This document shows positions 34,057 to 41,972 of a stretch of 64,000 nucleotides of DNA, one piece after another. The translations under genes were made by a program, and so were the position numbers. Under the pieces are notes generated by a model. It was not told the DNA's origin. It did not search any database and saw only the letters and a program-made list of their open reading frames with translations. Numbering within the stretch: the stretch's first letter is position 1; each line of letters begins with the position of its first letter. The DNA comes from Bog-756 sp963699345. Its GTDB lineage: Bacteria; Actinomycetota; Acidimicrobiia; Acidimicrobiales; RAAP-2. The DNA lies in contig CAVOTL010000005.1 in assembly GCA_963699345.1 (NCBI GenBank), positions 1,550,001 to 1,614,000 on the forward strand. Reading direction: 5' to 3'.

Positions 34057-34389
34057 ATGCCCGTGACCACCGACGAGACCCAGGCCGTCATCGACCGACA
34101 CATGGCCGCCCTGCAGGCCGGCGACATCGACGCCGTGATGGAGGACTACACCGACACGTCCGTGTTCATCGTCAACCTCGGAGGGGTCGCGGTGGGTCCG
34201 GACGCCATCCGACCGTTCCTCGAGGCCGCCGGCCAGCTGCCCGGCTTCGTCGAGACGGCCTCGTTCACCGAGGGTGACACCCACTACGTGACGTGGACGG
34301 CGGACGCCATCGCCTTCGGCACCGACACCCTCGTCGTCCGCGACGGCCACATCGCCGTCCAGACGGTCGCCATCCTGCTCGCCCCGTAG
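34057..34389 (+). CDS. SnoaL-like / NTF2-fold protein
   Basis: 110 residues: TDETQAVIDRHMAALQAGDIDAVMEDYTDTSVFIV is the classic SnoaL-type opening, followed by strands GVAVGPDAIRPFLEAAG and THYVTWTADAIAFGTDTLVVRDG. A small ligand-binding or isomerase-type fold. The ATG at 34057 has GAGGGG close upstream; an ATG 18 codons earlier is possible but adds Gly/Ala-rich sequence. It is divergent to the esterase gene. Confidence 0.72.
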   Translation: MPVTTDETQAVIDRHMAALQAGDIDAVMEDYTDTSVFIVNLGGVAVGPDAIRPFLEAAGQLPGFVETASFTEGDTHYVTWTADAIAFGTDTLVVRDGHIAVQTVAILLAP

Positions 34390-34438
34390 CCGGTCCGCGC
34401 TCCCCGGCGGCGTGGCGGCGACCGTGGGAGCATGGTCC

Positions 34439-34843
34439 ATGCCCTTCGTCTCCGTCACCCGGCTCCGTGTGCGGTCGCCCGAGTTCATCGATCTCTTCTC
34501 GGCGGCCGTCCCCGACGTCTACGCCCAATCGGCGACGGCACCGGGCAATCTCGGCCTGGACCTCCTGGCCGACGCCAACGACACCTTCTGGACCCGGACG
34601 GTCTGGACGGACCGCTCGGCCATGCGGAGCTACATGACCACGGGGGCCCATGGGGAGGTCATGCCCAATCTGCGCGAGTGGTGCGACGAGGCCCACGTAG
34701 CCCACTGGGAACAGGAGTCGACCGACCTCCCGACCTGGGAGGAGGCGCACCGCCGGATCGTCGCCGAGGGCCGCACGTCGGCGGTCACCGACCCCAGCCC
34801 CGACCACGCCGCTCGCACCGTGGCGCCCCCGGTCACCGACTGA
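34439..34843 (+). CDS. DUF3291 / antibiotic-biosynthesis-monooxygenase-like protein
   Basis: 134 residues with a ferredoxin-like alpha/beta barrel pattern: MPFVSVTRLRVRSPEFIDLF, NLGLDLLADANDTFWTRTVW and DRSAMRSYMTTGAHGEVMPNL resemble the DUF3291/ABM group of small dimeric proteins. The first ATG of the frame is 9 codons upstream but the ATG at 34439 sits after GGGAG and starts the conserved strand. It lies 49 bases after the SnoaL gene. Function unknown. Confidence 0.68.
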   Translation: MPFVSVTRLRVRSPEFIDLFSAAVPDVYAQSATAPGNLGLDLLADANDTFWTRTVWTDRSAMRSYMTTGAHGEVMPNLREWCDEAHVAHWEQESTDLPTWEEAHRRIVAEGRTSAVTDPSPDHAARTVAPPVTD

Positions 34844-34902
34844 ATCCGGTCCGGCGCCCGGGCGGCCCGTCACCGGGGCCCGGCCCGACCCCGCCCACCG
34901 GC

Positions 34903-36114
34903 CTAGTGGAACCTCGGGTCACCGGCCGGGAACTTGATCCGCTCGATGACGTACTTGCCGGTCGGCACCGAGTCCCAACCGTGGTGGATGAGGCACGGGA
35001 GCGACACCGACTCGTTGGGGCAGCCGGGCAGGAGCCCGACGTAGTAGGTCTGCCCGTCGATGACCTGTTGGACCGCGGGCTGGCCGCCGTAGGTGGTGAA
35101 GGGCTCGCTCCCGGCGAAGCAGGCCCGCAGGGGTGAGCCCGGCGTCCCGACCATGTCCGCCCGGAGGAACCTGACGCGGACGTCGACCACCACCGACGAG
35201 GGGAGTCCGGTCGTCGTCACGGTGGTGATCTGAGGGGCGGTCTCGATCGGGGTGGCACTGGAGCAGGCGAAGGTTCCGCTGAAGAGCGACACGTCCACCG
35301 AGCCGGTACCCGAGCCGGTCGTGACGGTGGAGGACTGCTCGGTCGACGTGACGGTACCGTTACAGCCCTCCTGGCAGGTGACGACGGCCTGGGCGGCGTT
35401 GACCGTGACCGGCACCGAGCCGTCGGTGGTGGTACCGCCCACGGTGACCTCCACGGTGATCGAATACTCCGCGCTGGTGGTGTAGGTGTGCGTACCGGAC
35501 ACCTCGAACTGGGTCCCCGTCCCCCCCGGCTGGGTCACCGTGCCGGCGCTGGTGGTGCCGTCCCCCCAATCGAGGGTCACGGCGACGGAGCCGAGGTCGA
35601 GGGTCGGGACCGGGCTGGTGAAGGTGGCCACCTCCCCGCTGAACGGCGTGCCCACGACCTGGGTGGGGATGGTGGCCGGCGTGATCGAGACCGGCGGCCC
35701 CGTCACGTCGACGGTCTCACTGACCGACTGGGAGTCGTAGCCGGACGACGCCGCGATGTCCGTCACGTCGATCGACACGGTGTAGTCGCCGGGGGAGGCG
35801 TAGGTGTGCCCGTCCGACACCTCGTAGGCGGTTCCCGGACCACCGGGCTGGGTGACGGTGCCGTGGTCGGACGTGCCGTCCCCCCAGTTCACCACGGCCG
35901 TGTAGTCGGCGACCGGGTTGCCGGACGTCCCCTCCGAGAAGGACGCCACCTGGCCCGTGAACGCCACGGTCGAATAGGCGGTGAAGGGCGTGGCCGTCAC
36001 CTCGAGGCTGCTCGGGGTGGCCTCCGCCACGCCCGGAATCCCCACCGCCGCCACCAGTACGAGGCCGAGCGCGATGGCTGCGGCCCTTCCCGACACCCTG
36101 CTGCTCCAACCCAT
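34903..36114 (-). CDS. Secreted protein with two PKD-like domains
   Basis: 403 residues. A signal peptide covers about residues 1-30 (AAAIALGLVLVAAVGIPGVAEA, cleavage after AEA). Two PKD/Ig-like modules follow, each with a WGDG turn (NWGDGTSDHGTV and DWGDGTTSAGTV) and a closing HTYxxxxxY strand (GHTYASPGDY, THTYTTSAEY). The C-terminal 130 residues contain six cysteines (for example TCQEGCNGT, GLLPGCPNESVSLPC) and form an unrecognised domain. The ATG at 36114 is favoured because GAGGACGG precedes it; a GTG five codons upstream is the alternative. Probably a surface or wall protein. Confidence 0.78.
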   Translation of the reverse strand: MGWSSRVSGRAAAIALGLVLVAAVGIPGVAEATPSSLEVTATPFTAYSTVAFTGQVASFSEGTSGNPVADYTAVVNWGDGTSDHGTVTQPGGPGTAYEVSDGHTYASPGDYTVSIDVTDIAASSGYDSQSVSETVDVTGPPVSITPATIPTQVVGTPFSGEVATFTSPVPTLDLGSVAVTLDWGDGTTSAGTVTQPGGTGTQFEVSGTHTYTTSAEYSITVEVTVGGTTTDGSVPVTVNAAQAVVTCQEGCNGTVTSTEQSSTVTTGSGTGSVDVSLFSGTFACSSATPIETAPQITTVTTTGLPSSVVVDVRVRFLRADMVGTPGSPLRACFAGSEPFTTYGGQPAVQQVIDGQTYYVGLLPGCPNESVSLPCLIHHGWDSVPTGKYVIERIKFPAGDPRFH

Positions 36115-36129
36115 GGATCCCGTCCTCAC

Positions 36130-36323
36130 ATCATCGACCGGGCGACGATTCGACGTGCCACGTTCCGCCGGGCACGTCGGGCGATCTGCCCGGGCCTCAT
36201 GGTCAATGTACGAGGCGGGCGACCCCGGGTCAACGCGGGGCGGCCAGATGTCGCCGGGGTTTCACGATGGGTGGGATCGCCACGCACCCCGGAGGCCGGG
36301 CGACCACTCCGCGTGATCGGGTC
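36130..36323. other. Spacer upstream of PKD gene / downstream of cyclase gene
   Basis: 194 bases on the minus-strand path between the cyclase stop and the PKD start. It includes an AT-richer stretch near 36196-36210 (tcatggtcaatgtacg) that may hold the PKD promoter; no coding sequence is evident. Confidence 0.3.
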
Positions 36324-39300
36324 TCAGCCCGCCTGGGGCACCGGGCCACCCAGGAGGTCGGGGGTCCAGACGATGCCCAGACGGTCGAGCACCGCATCGG
36401 ACTCGGCGAGGAGCGCCGCCCCGGTCCCGGGCTCCACCGCCTCGGCCACCATGCCCTGCACCCGTTTGGTCAACGCCACCTCGTGGCCGGCCTCCCGGGA
36501 CTCGGCCGACGCCAGGCTCCGGTCCAGGTCGGAGACGGCCGCCCCGAGATCGCCGAGCCGGGCCGACGCGGCACCCCGTACCCGGAAGAGGAGGGGCAGC
36601 TGGGCGGACACCCCGCCGAGGGCGCGCGCCTGGGCCAGCGCGGTGTCGACCGACTCGATGGCGCGGGGTGCGTCTCCCGACTGGAGCAGGCATTCCGCCT
36701 TCCGGGCCTCCGACTCGACCGCCAGGGCCTGGCTGCCGATGGCCCGGAACTCCTGGACCGTCTCCTCCAAGAGGAGCAGTGCCCGGTCGAAGTCCCCGTC
36801 GGCCGCGGCCGCCCGCGCCAACATCGCCGAGGTCGACGCCACGCCGGAACGGAAGCCGGCGGCCCGCCACTCCCGGGCGACCTCGGAGATCATCTCGGCC
36901 CCTTCCTCGAACCGCCCCTGGTCGATGAGGATCTCCGCGATGTTGTACTGCTCGAACACGGCGTTGACCGGACTCCCGGTGCGGCGGTCGACCGCCAGCG
37001 CCCGCTGGTAGTACTCGAGGGCGGCCAGCCAGTCGCCCCGCCAGTAGGCGGCCATCCCGAGCAGGTTCAACGACGTGGCCTGACCGGCGAGATCCCCCAG
37101 CTCCTCGTAGATCGACAGGGCCTGCTCGGCGTCCGAGCCCCCGTCCAGCTGCCCCAGCTCCATGGCCGCCCAGACCCGGACCCGCAGGGCCTCGGCCAGG
37201 GCCACCTGCTCCCCGGCCGCCTCGGCCGCCTCGATCGCCCGATCGCAGTACACGATGGCCTGCCGGTGCCGGCCGGCTTCCTGGCAGAAGCGGCCGTACC
37301 AGCTGAGCAGACGGGCCCGCAGCCGGTCGGCGTCGGGACCCGTGTCGTCCTCGATCAGCTTCAGCGCCTTGGTGATCCACCGCAGCGCCGTGGCGTGGCG
37401 GTCCAGCCACCCCTGCACCTGAGCGAGCTTGAGCAGTACCCCCGCCTCCTCCACGTCATTGCCCCGGACGAGCCGCCGGGCCGCCCGGAAGGCGGCCGCC
37501 CCCTCCGCGTAGTTGCCCGCCCGGCTCCGGGTGTCCCCCAGGGCCTCGTACACCGACGCCATGGCGTCGGTCCCGAGTGTGCCGAGCCGCCGGCCGGCGA
37601 CGAGGGCCCGCTCGTAGAACTCGGCCGCCTCGAAGTTGGCGAACACGTCCCGCGCCCGCCCCGCCGCCTCGAGCGAGTACTCCCAGGCCTCGGCGTAGCA
37701 CTGGGCGTGCAGGTAGTGGAACGAGAGCATCTCGGGGATGGACTCCTGTCCCGGCGTGACCCCACTCCGCAGCGCGTCGCCCGCGGCCAGGTGGATCCGG
37801 CGACGCTGGCGGAACGAGAGCCCGTCGTAGGCACTGTCCCGCAGGAGACCGCTCCGGAACGAGAGGCGGTCGGCGCCGTCGCGGACGACGAACTCGTCGA
37901 GGCGCCGCCAGACCTGGTCGGAGGGGTGCGGTAGCTCGTCGAGCACGTCCCGGGCGAGGTCGAAGGGGAAGGAGCGCCCCAGCACGGACAGCTGCCGGAG
38001 CAGGTACCGGTCATCGCTCGACAGGCTGTCGATACGGGCCGCCACCACACCGTCGATGGTGTCCGGCAGGTGGTCCACGTCCCCCTCCTGCTCGGCGGCG
38101 GCGAACAGCTCCCGCAGGAAGAGTGGATTCCCAGCCGACCGGTCCACGATGGTGTCGAGCTGCCGGGGGGACAGGGTCGAGTCCTCGGCCGCCCGGCGGA
38201 CCAGCTCCAGGGCGGCGTCCCGGTCCAGGGGTCCGAGCTCCACCCGCACCGTTCCCTCCGGCGCCACGAATCCGGTGCTCACGTCGCGGCGGGCGATGCA
38301 GATCAACCAGGAGGTCAGACCGACCGCCTCGGCCAGGTAGCCGAACAGGTCGGCCGACGCATCGTCCATGTACTGCGCGTCGTCGACGACCAACAGTCCC
38401 GATGCGGGCAGCAGGGCGGCCAGGAGATCCAGGACAGCCCGCGCCAGCCGGGGGCGGACGAACTCCTCGTCGAGCTCACGGGTCTCGTCGGTGTCAGGGA
38501 CGCTCACCCCGATCGTCCGGGCGATGAGCGGGGCCCACGGGAGCACGTCGGGCGCCTCGTCGGCCACGGTCGCCAGGAACTGCGCCGCCACCGTCCCGTC
38601 GCTCCCCTCCGCCGGCAGCCAGAGCAGCGGGCGCAGCAGTCCGCGGACCACGTGGTACGCGGTCGAGGCCTCGTAGTGCTGACACGTGAAGGACAACCGC
38701 GGACGGTCCCAGGCCTGGGCCTCCAACTCGTCGAGGAGGCGCGTCTTGCCCGATCCGGGATCGCCCACGATCTCCACGAGTCGCCCGGCGCCGGCACCGG
38801 CCTCCCGCAGGTGCCGGCGGAGCGAGTCGAGTTCGTCCCGGCGACCCACGAAGGGGGTCGTCCGGTCGGTGTCGATGACCTGCTGCCCGCCGATCTTGCC
38901 GAGGAGGAAGGCGCGTACCGGCCTGGCCTTGCCCTTCACCATGAACGGCTCGAGCTCCTCGACGCCGAACGACGTCCGCGACCGGTTGAGCACGTCGGGG
39001 GACACCACGATCTGACCAGGTCCGGCCTTGGCCATGAGGCGGGCGGCGAGGTTGACGGCATCTCCCATGACGGTGAACGTCCGCCGGTAATGCGGGCCGA
39101 TCTCCCCGACGAACACCGCGCCCCGGTTCACGCCGATGCGGATGGGCAGTCGGTTCCCCGAGTCCATGACCTCGCGGACGCACAGCAGCATCCGGTGCTC
39201 GTCGTCACCCGACGTGGACGGCGCCCCGGCGGTGAGGATGATCTTCCCCCCGTCGTGGTCCACGTCGGTGGCCAGGAAGGTCACGTCGTTCCGCTCCGCC

Positions 39301-40214
39301 GCCACCTGGACGTTCGCCACGAGCTCGTCGAGCTGGTCGGCGGCCTCGGCCGGCCCGAGCTCCCGGATCAGGTCGTCCGTGCCGTCGAAGTGGATGAAGG
39401 CCACCGTGACCCGGCGGTGCTCGGGCTCCTGGTGGCGGGCGGTGAGCGTGTCGCGGAGTCCCACCGGGATCCCCTGGATGATGTCGGTGCCCGGGGGGAT
39501 CGGTTCGAACGGCACGAACGCGTCGGAGGGGACGGCGGGGGCACGACGCAGCAGGTGGCCGGATCCCTTGGCCGCTCCGACCTGACCCGGACGGAGGGCC
39601 GAGGCGGTGACTGGGCTCACCACGATCTGCCCGGCGTCGGCGGTTCCCTCCATCTCCACGGTGGTGCTGGCCGCCGGGCCGGTGACGATCAGCTCGCGGT
39701 GCGATCCCCCCACCAGGAAGAAGTGGAAGTCGCCCGAATGGACACCCACGGACATACGCAACGAGACCTTCTGACCCAGGACGACCAGACGCCCGACGGT
39801 CCGCAGTGCCCGTCGCATCTCGACGGCCGCCCGACAGCCTCGGGCCTCGTGGGCGCTGCCCGAGAAGTAGAGCAGGAGGGCGTCCCCACCGAACTTCAAC
39901 AGCCTCCCGCCGTAGGCCACAGCCAGGTCGAGCAGGGCCACGAAGCAGGAGCCGATGGTGGCCGTCAGCTCCTCGGCCCCCACCTTCCCGTGTTTGGCCA
40001 GGCCCTCGGACAACTTGGTGAAGCCGGAGATGTCGACGAACACCACCGTCCCCGGTTCGACCCGGTACCGGTCGCCGGGCCGCTCGGACATCCACTCGAT
40101 GCTGAGGCGCGGCAGGTACGGGGCCAGGGCCTGGGACAGGGCCTCGCCGCGTTCGGTCCGACCCGCCTCGGCCGACCCCCCGACCGCCGACGTCGTGGTG
40201 GGATCCTCGGTCAT
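36324..40214 (-). CDS. Tandem class III cyclase / NTPase / TPR protein (soluble adenylyl cyclase-like)
   Basis: 1296 residues: two class III cyclase domains (about 50-205 and 265-410), a P-loop NTPase (Walker A GDPGSGKT at 484-491; DDAQYMDD in the Walker B region), and TPR-like helical repeats to the end. Domain 1 keeps both metal aspartates (D61 in FVDISGF, D111 in GGDALLLYF) but lacks the Asn/Arg pair. Domain 2 has H275 and K324 at the metal positions yet keeps N388 and R392 in DAVNLAARL. The two therefore complement each other into one active site, as in mammalian soluble adenylyl cyclase, which has the same domain order. The ATG at 40214 starts MTEDPTTTSAVGG. Confidence 0.87.
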   Translation of the reverse strand: MTEDPTTTSAVGGSAEAGRTERGEALSQALAPYLPRLSIEWMSERPGDRYRVEPGTVVFVDISGFTKLSEGLAKHGKVGAEELTATIGSCFVALLDLAVAYGGRLLKFGGDALLLYFSGSAHEARGCRAAVEMRRALRTVGRLVVLGQKVSLRMSVGVHSGDFHFFLVGGSHRELIVTGPAASTTVEMEGTADAGQIVVSPVTASALRPGQVGAAKGSGHLLRRAPAVPSDAFVPFEPIPPGTDIIQGIPVGLRDTLTARHQEPEHRRVTVAFIHFDGTDDLIRELGPAEAADQLDELVANVQVAAERNDVTFLATDVDHDGGKIILTAGAPSTSGDDEHRMLLCVREVMDSGNRLPIRIGVNRGAVFVGEIGPHYRRTFTVMGDAVNLAARLMAKAGPGQIVVSPDVLNRSRTSFGVEELEPFMVKGKARPVRAFLLGKIGGQQVIDTDRTTPFVGRRDELDSLRRHLREAGAGAGRLVEIVGDPGSGKTRLLDELEAQAWDRPRLSFTCQHYEASTAYHVVRGLLRPLLWLPAEGSDGTVAAQFLATVADEAPDVLPWAPLIARTIGVSVPDTDETRELDEEFVRPRLARAVLDLLAALLPASGLLVVDDAQYMDDASADLFGYLAEAVGLTSWLICIARRDVSTGFVAPEGTVRVELGPLDRDAALELVRRAAEDSTLSPRQLDTIVDRSAGNPLFLRELFAAAEQEGDVDHLPDTIDGVVAARIDSLSSDDRYLLRQLSVLGRSFPFDLARDVLDELPHPSDQVWRRLDEFVVRDGADRLSFRSGLLRDSAYDGLSFRQRRRIHLAAGDALRSGVTPGQESIPEMLSFHYLHAQCYAEAWEYSLEAAGRARDVFANFEAAEFYERALVAGRRLGTLGTDAMASVYEALGDTRSRAGNYAEGAAAFRAARRLVRGNDVEEAGVLLKLAQVQGWLDRHATALRWITKALKLIEDDTGPDADRLRARLLSWYGRFCQEAGRHRQAIVYCDRAIEAAEAAGEQVALAEALRVRVWAAMELGQLDGGSDAEQALSIYEELGDLAGQATSLNLLGMAAYWRGDWLAALEYYQRALAVDRRTGSPVNAVFEQYNIAEILIDQGRFEEGAEMISEVAREWRAAGFRSGVASTSAMLARAAAADGDFDRALLLLEETVQEFRAIGSQALAVESEARKAECLLQSGDAPRAIESVDTALAQARALGGVSAQLPLLFRVRGAASARLGDLGAAVSDLDRSLASAESREAGHEVALTKRVQGMVAEAVEPGTGAALLAESDAVLDRLGIVWTPDLLGGPVPQAG

Positions 40215-40307
40215 GCCCCGCCATTGTCCCACTTGACGCGGTGTCTGTCCCCCTGTCGGCCGCCGCCGCCCGTCGCCGGCAACCGCGACGTCGCCTCCGC
40301 CCACACG

Positions 40308-40336
40308 TCGACAAGGGAGGAGGCGCGGTTTAGAGT
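40308..40336 (+). promoter_or_regulatory. Promoter of first universal stress gene
   Basis: TCGACA (40308-40313) and TAGAGT (40331-40336) are separated by 17 bases, the classic spacing, and the -10 box ends 6 bases before the ATG at 40343. This is the clearest housekeeping-type promoter in the window and implies a leaderless transcript. Confidence 0.6.
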
Positions 40337-40342
40337 GCCTCC

Positions 40343-40762
40343 ATGTTCGAGACCGTGGTGGTAGGAGCAGACGACTCACCGACCGCAGCCAAGGCAGTCG
40401 CCGCGGCGGTCGAACTGGCGAAACTCTCGGGTGGCACCCTGCACATCGTCACCGCGTACAAGCCGGCGTCCCGCTCGTCGTCGGGGCTCCCGTCCGAGTA
40501 CAGCGGCTCCGTGCAGCCCGACAGCCACGCCCGCAGCCTGTTGGACGACCTGGCCTCGCGGGCCCGCTCCGAGTCGGTGAAGGCCGAGACGCACGCCCAG
40601 GCCGGGGACCCGGCGGAGGCCATCACCACGGTGGCCGACCGCATCGGTGCCGATCTCATCGTCGTCGGGTCCCAGGGGATGAAGCGACGGGTCCTCGGGA
40701 GCGTGCCGAACTCCATCGCCCACGGTGCCGGCTGTGCCGTCCTCGTCGTCAAGACCGACTGA
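40343..40762 (+). CDS. Universal stress protein (USP 1 of 3)
   Basis: 139 residues of the UspA fold: FETVVVGADDSPTA at the N-terminus, LHIVTAYKPASRSS after the second strand, ADLIVVGSQGMKRRVLGSVPNSIAH near the C-terminus. The GSQGM loop and the following GS are the ATP-binding positions, so this is probably the nucleotide-binding type. It is first of three tandem usp genes and has its own leaderless-type promoter. It shares whole phrases (VVVGADDSP, LHIVTAYKP) with the second copy, which indicates a recent duplication. Confidence 0.88.
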   Translation: MFETVVVGADDSPTAAKAVAAAVELAKLSGGTLHIVTAYKPASRSSSGLPSEYSGSVQPDSHARSLLDDLASRARSESVKAETHAQAGDPAEAITTVADRIGADLIVVGSQGMKRRVLGSVPNSIAHGAGCAVLVVKTD

Positions 40763-40824
40763 GCACCCCGGCGACCGTCCGACCCAGGCCGTCCCGGTAG
40801 GTCCGTCCCCCCACAGGAGAGAGC

Positions 40825-41250
40825 ATGTTCAACGTCGTAGTCGTAGGTGCCGACGATTCCCCCAGCGCGCTCGAGGCGTTCAACCGGGCCGTCGAGTTCG
40901 CCAGGATGTCCGGGGGCACCCTGCACATCGTGACGGCGTACAAGCCCCGACCGGCGGGCTCGACGGACCTGCCTGACGAATTCCGCTACTCGATGGCGTC
41001 GACGATCGACGCCGACGTCCTCCTGCGCCGGCTGGCCGACCTGGCCACCGAGCAGGGGGTGGCCACCGAACTCCACGCCGCCACCGAGGACCCGGCCGAC
41101 GCCATCGTCGGTGTCGCCGACCGCGAGGGTGCCGATCTCATCGTGGTCGGCAACAAGGGGATGAAGGGGGCCCGTCGGGTCCTCGGGAGCGTGCCGAACA
41201 CCGTGGCCCACCGGGCGCCGTGCTCGGTCCTCATCCTCCCGACCACCTGA
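40825..41250 (+). CDS. Universal stress protein (USP 2 of 3)
   Basis: 141 residues: FNVVVVGADDSPSALEAFNRAV, LHIVTAYKPRPAGS, ADLIVVGNKGMKGARRVLGS, VPNTVAHRAPCSVLIL. The GNKGM...GS ATP loop is intact. It is the close paralogue of the gene 63 bases upstream. The ATG follows AGGAGAGAGC, a normal ribosome-binding site, consistent with being second in an operon. Confidence 0.88.
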   Translation: MFNVVVVGADDSPSALEAFNRAVEFARMSGGTLHIVTAYKPRPAGSTDLPDEFRYSMASTIDADVLLRRLADLATEQGVATELHAATEDPADAIVGVADREGADLIVVGNKGMKGARRVLGSVPNTVAHRAPCSVLILPTT

Positions 41251-41331
41251 CACGCGCCAGCGACGCACCGGCCGGTGGGCTAAGAATGGGCCCGCGCTCG
41301 CGGCCGGGCGCGACACAAGGAGGACGGGTCC

Positions 41332-41799
41332 ATGAGTGGTCAATCGAACAGCGGTGTCCCCACCAAGATCGTCGTCGGGACCGACGGTTCCCCGACGGCC
41401 GAACGCGCCGTGTCGAAGGCCAAGGCGTTGGCGACGGCGGTCGGCGCCGAACTGATCATCGTGACCGCCTACAACAACCGCGCCCCGTCGGGCGTGGCTG
41501 CCGCCGGCATCGCCATCGACTCGAGCTGGGTGGCGGCTGCGCAGTCGGGTGCGGAGGCCGTGGCCAAGGAGTCCGCCGAACGGGCCAAGTCCGAGGGCGT
41601 CACCAAGGCCTCCTACCAGGCCGTGGCCGGCGACCCCTCCGAAGTCCTGCTCCAGGTGACGGTGGACCAGGGGGCCGACCTCCTGGTGGTCGGATCGAAG
41701 GGCATGCACTCGACCGCCCGCTTCCTGCTCGGCCCCATCGCCAACAAGGTCTCGCGCCGGGTGCCCTGCGACCTCCTCATCGTCGAGACGTCCGACTGA
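41332..41799 (+). CDS. Universal stress protein (USP 3 of 3)
   Basis: 155 residues: PTKIVVGTDGSPTAERAVSKA, ELIIVTAYNNRAPSG, ADLLVVGSKGMHSTARFLLGP, IANKVSRRVPCDLLIVETSD. It carries the ATP loop GSKGM but is clearly more diverged than copies 1 and 2 and has an N-terminal MSGQSNSG extension. An AAGGAGGACG ribosome-binding site precedes the ATG. A possible promoter element TAAGAAT lies about 50 bases upstream, so it may be transcribed separately. Confidence 0.88.
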   Translation: MSGQSNSGVPTKIVVGTDGSPTAERAVSKAKALATAVGAELIIVTAYNNRAPSGVAAAGIAIDSSWVAAAQSGAEAVAKESAERAKSEGVTKASYQAVAGDPSEVLLQVTVDQGADLLVVGSKGMHSTARFLLGPIANKVSRRVPCDLLIVETSD

Positions 41800-41862
41800 C
41801 CCACGTCGGGACCTCCGACCGACCCGCCGTCGCGGTGTCGGGCCGCCCGGCCCACCACGCTC

Positions 41863-41922
41863 GTGACCGGAGTGTGACACCTCGGTGACGTCGGGGTGAC
41901 GTTCCCGTGACGGGCCGGTGAC
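41863..41922. repeat. Six GTGAC direct repeats at exact 11-bp spacing (candidate response-regulator array)
   Basis: GTGAC occurs at 41863, 41874, 41885, 41896, 41907 and 41918, each exactly 11 bases apart, while the six bases between copies vary. Direct repeats spaced by one helical turn are the hallmark of OmpR-family winged-helix response regulators; in Streptomyces PHO boxes the 11-base units carry a GTTCACC core, and the opposite strand here reads GTCAC, GTCACC in three units. The array ends about 38 bases upstream of the -10 box of the membrane protein gene. Confidence 0.7.
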
Positions 41923-41959
41923 AGCGCTCCGTACCTGGTCAGAAGCACCGGGCCTCGGC

Positions 41960-41972
41960 TACGTTCACCCCC
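41960..41972 (+). promoter_or_regulatory. -10 box of a leaderless promoter (membrane protein gene)
   Basis: TACGTT at 41960-41965, then 7 bases, then the GTG at 41973. No ribosome-binding site. The -35 region is poor (TGGTCA at 41936-41941), which fits an activator-dependent promoter downstream of the GTGAC array. Confidence 0.5.

Noticed and set aside
38070..40364. A 764-codon plus-strand open frame opposite the cyclase gene
   Set aside because: Antisense to a gene with several intact catalytic motifs and with no recognisable fold of its own.
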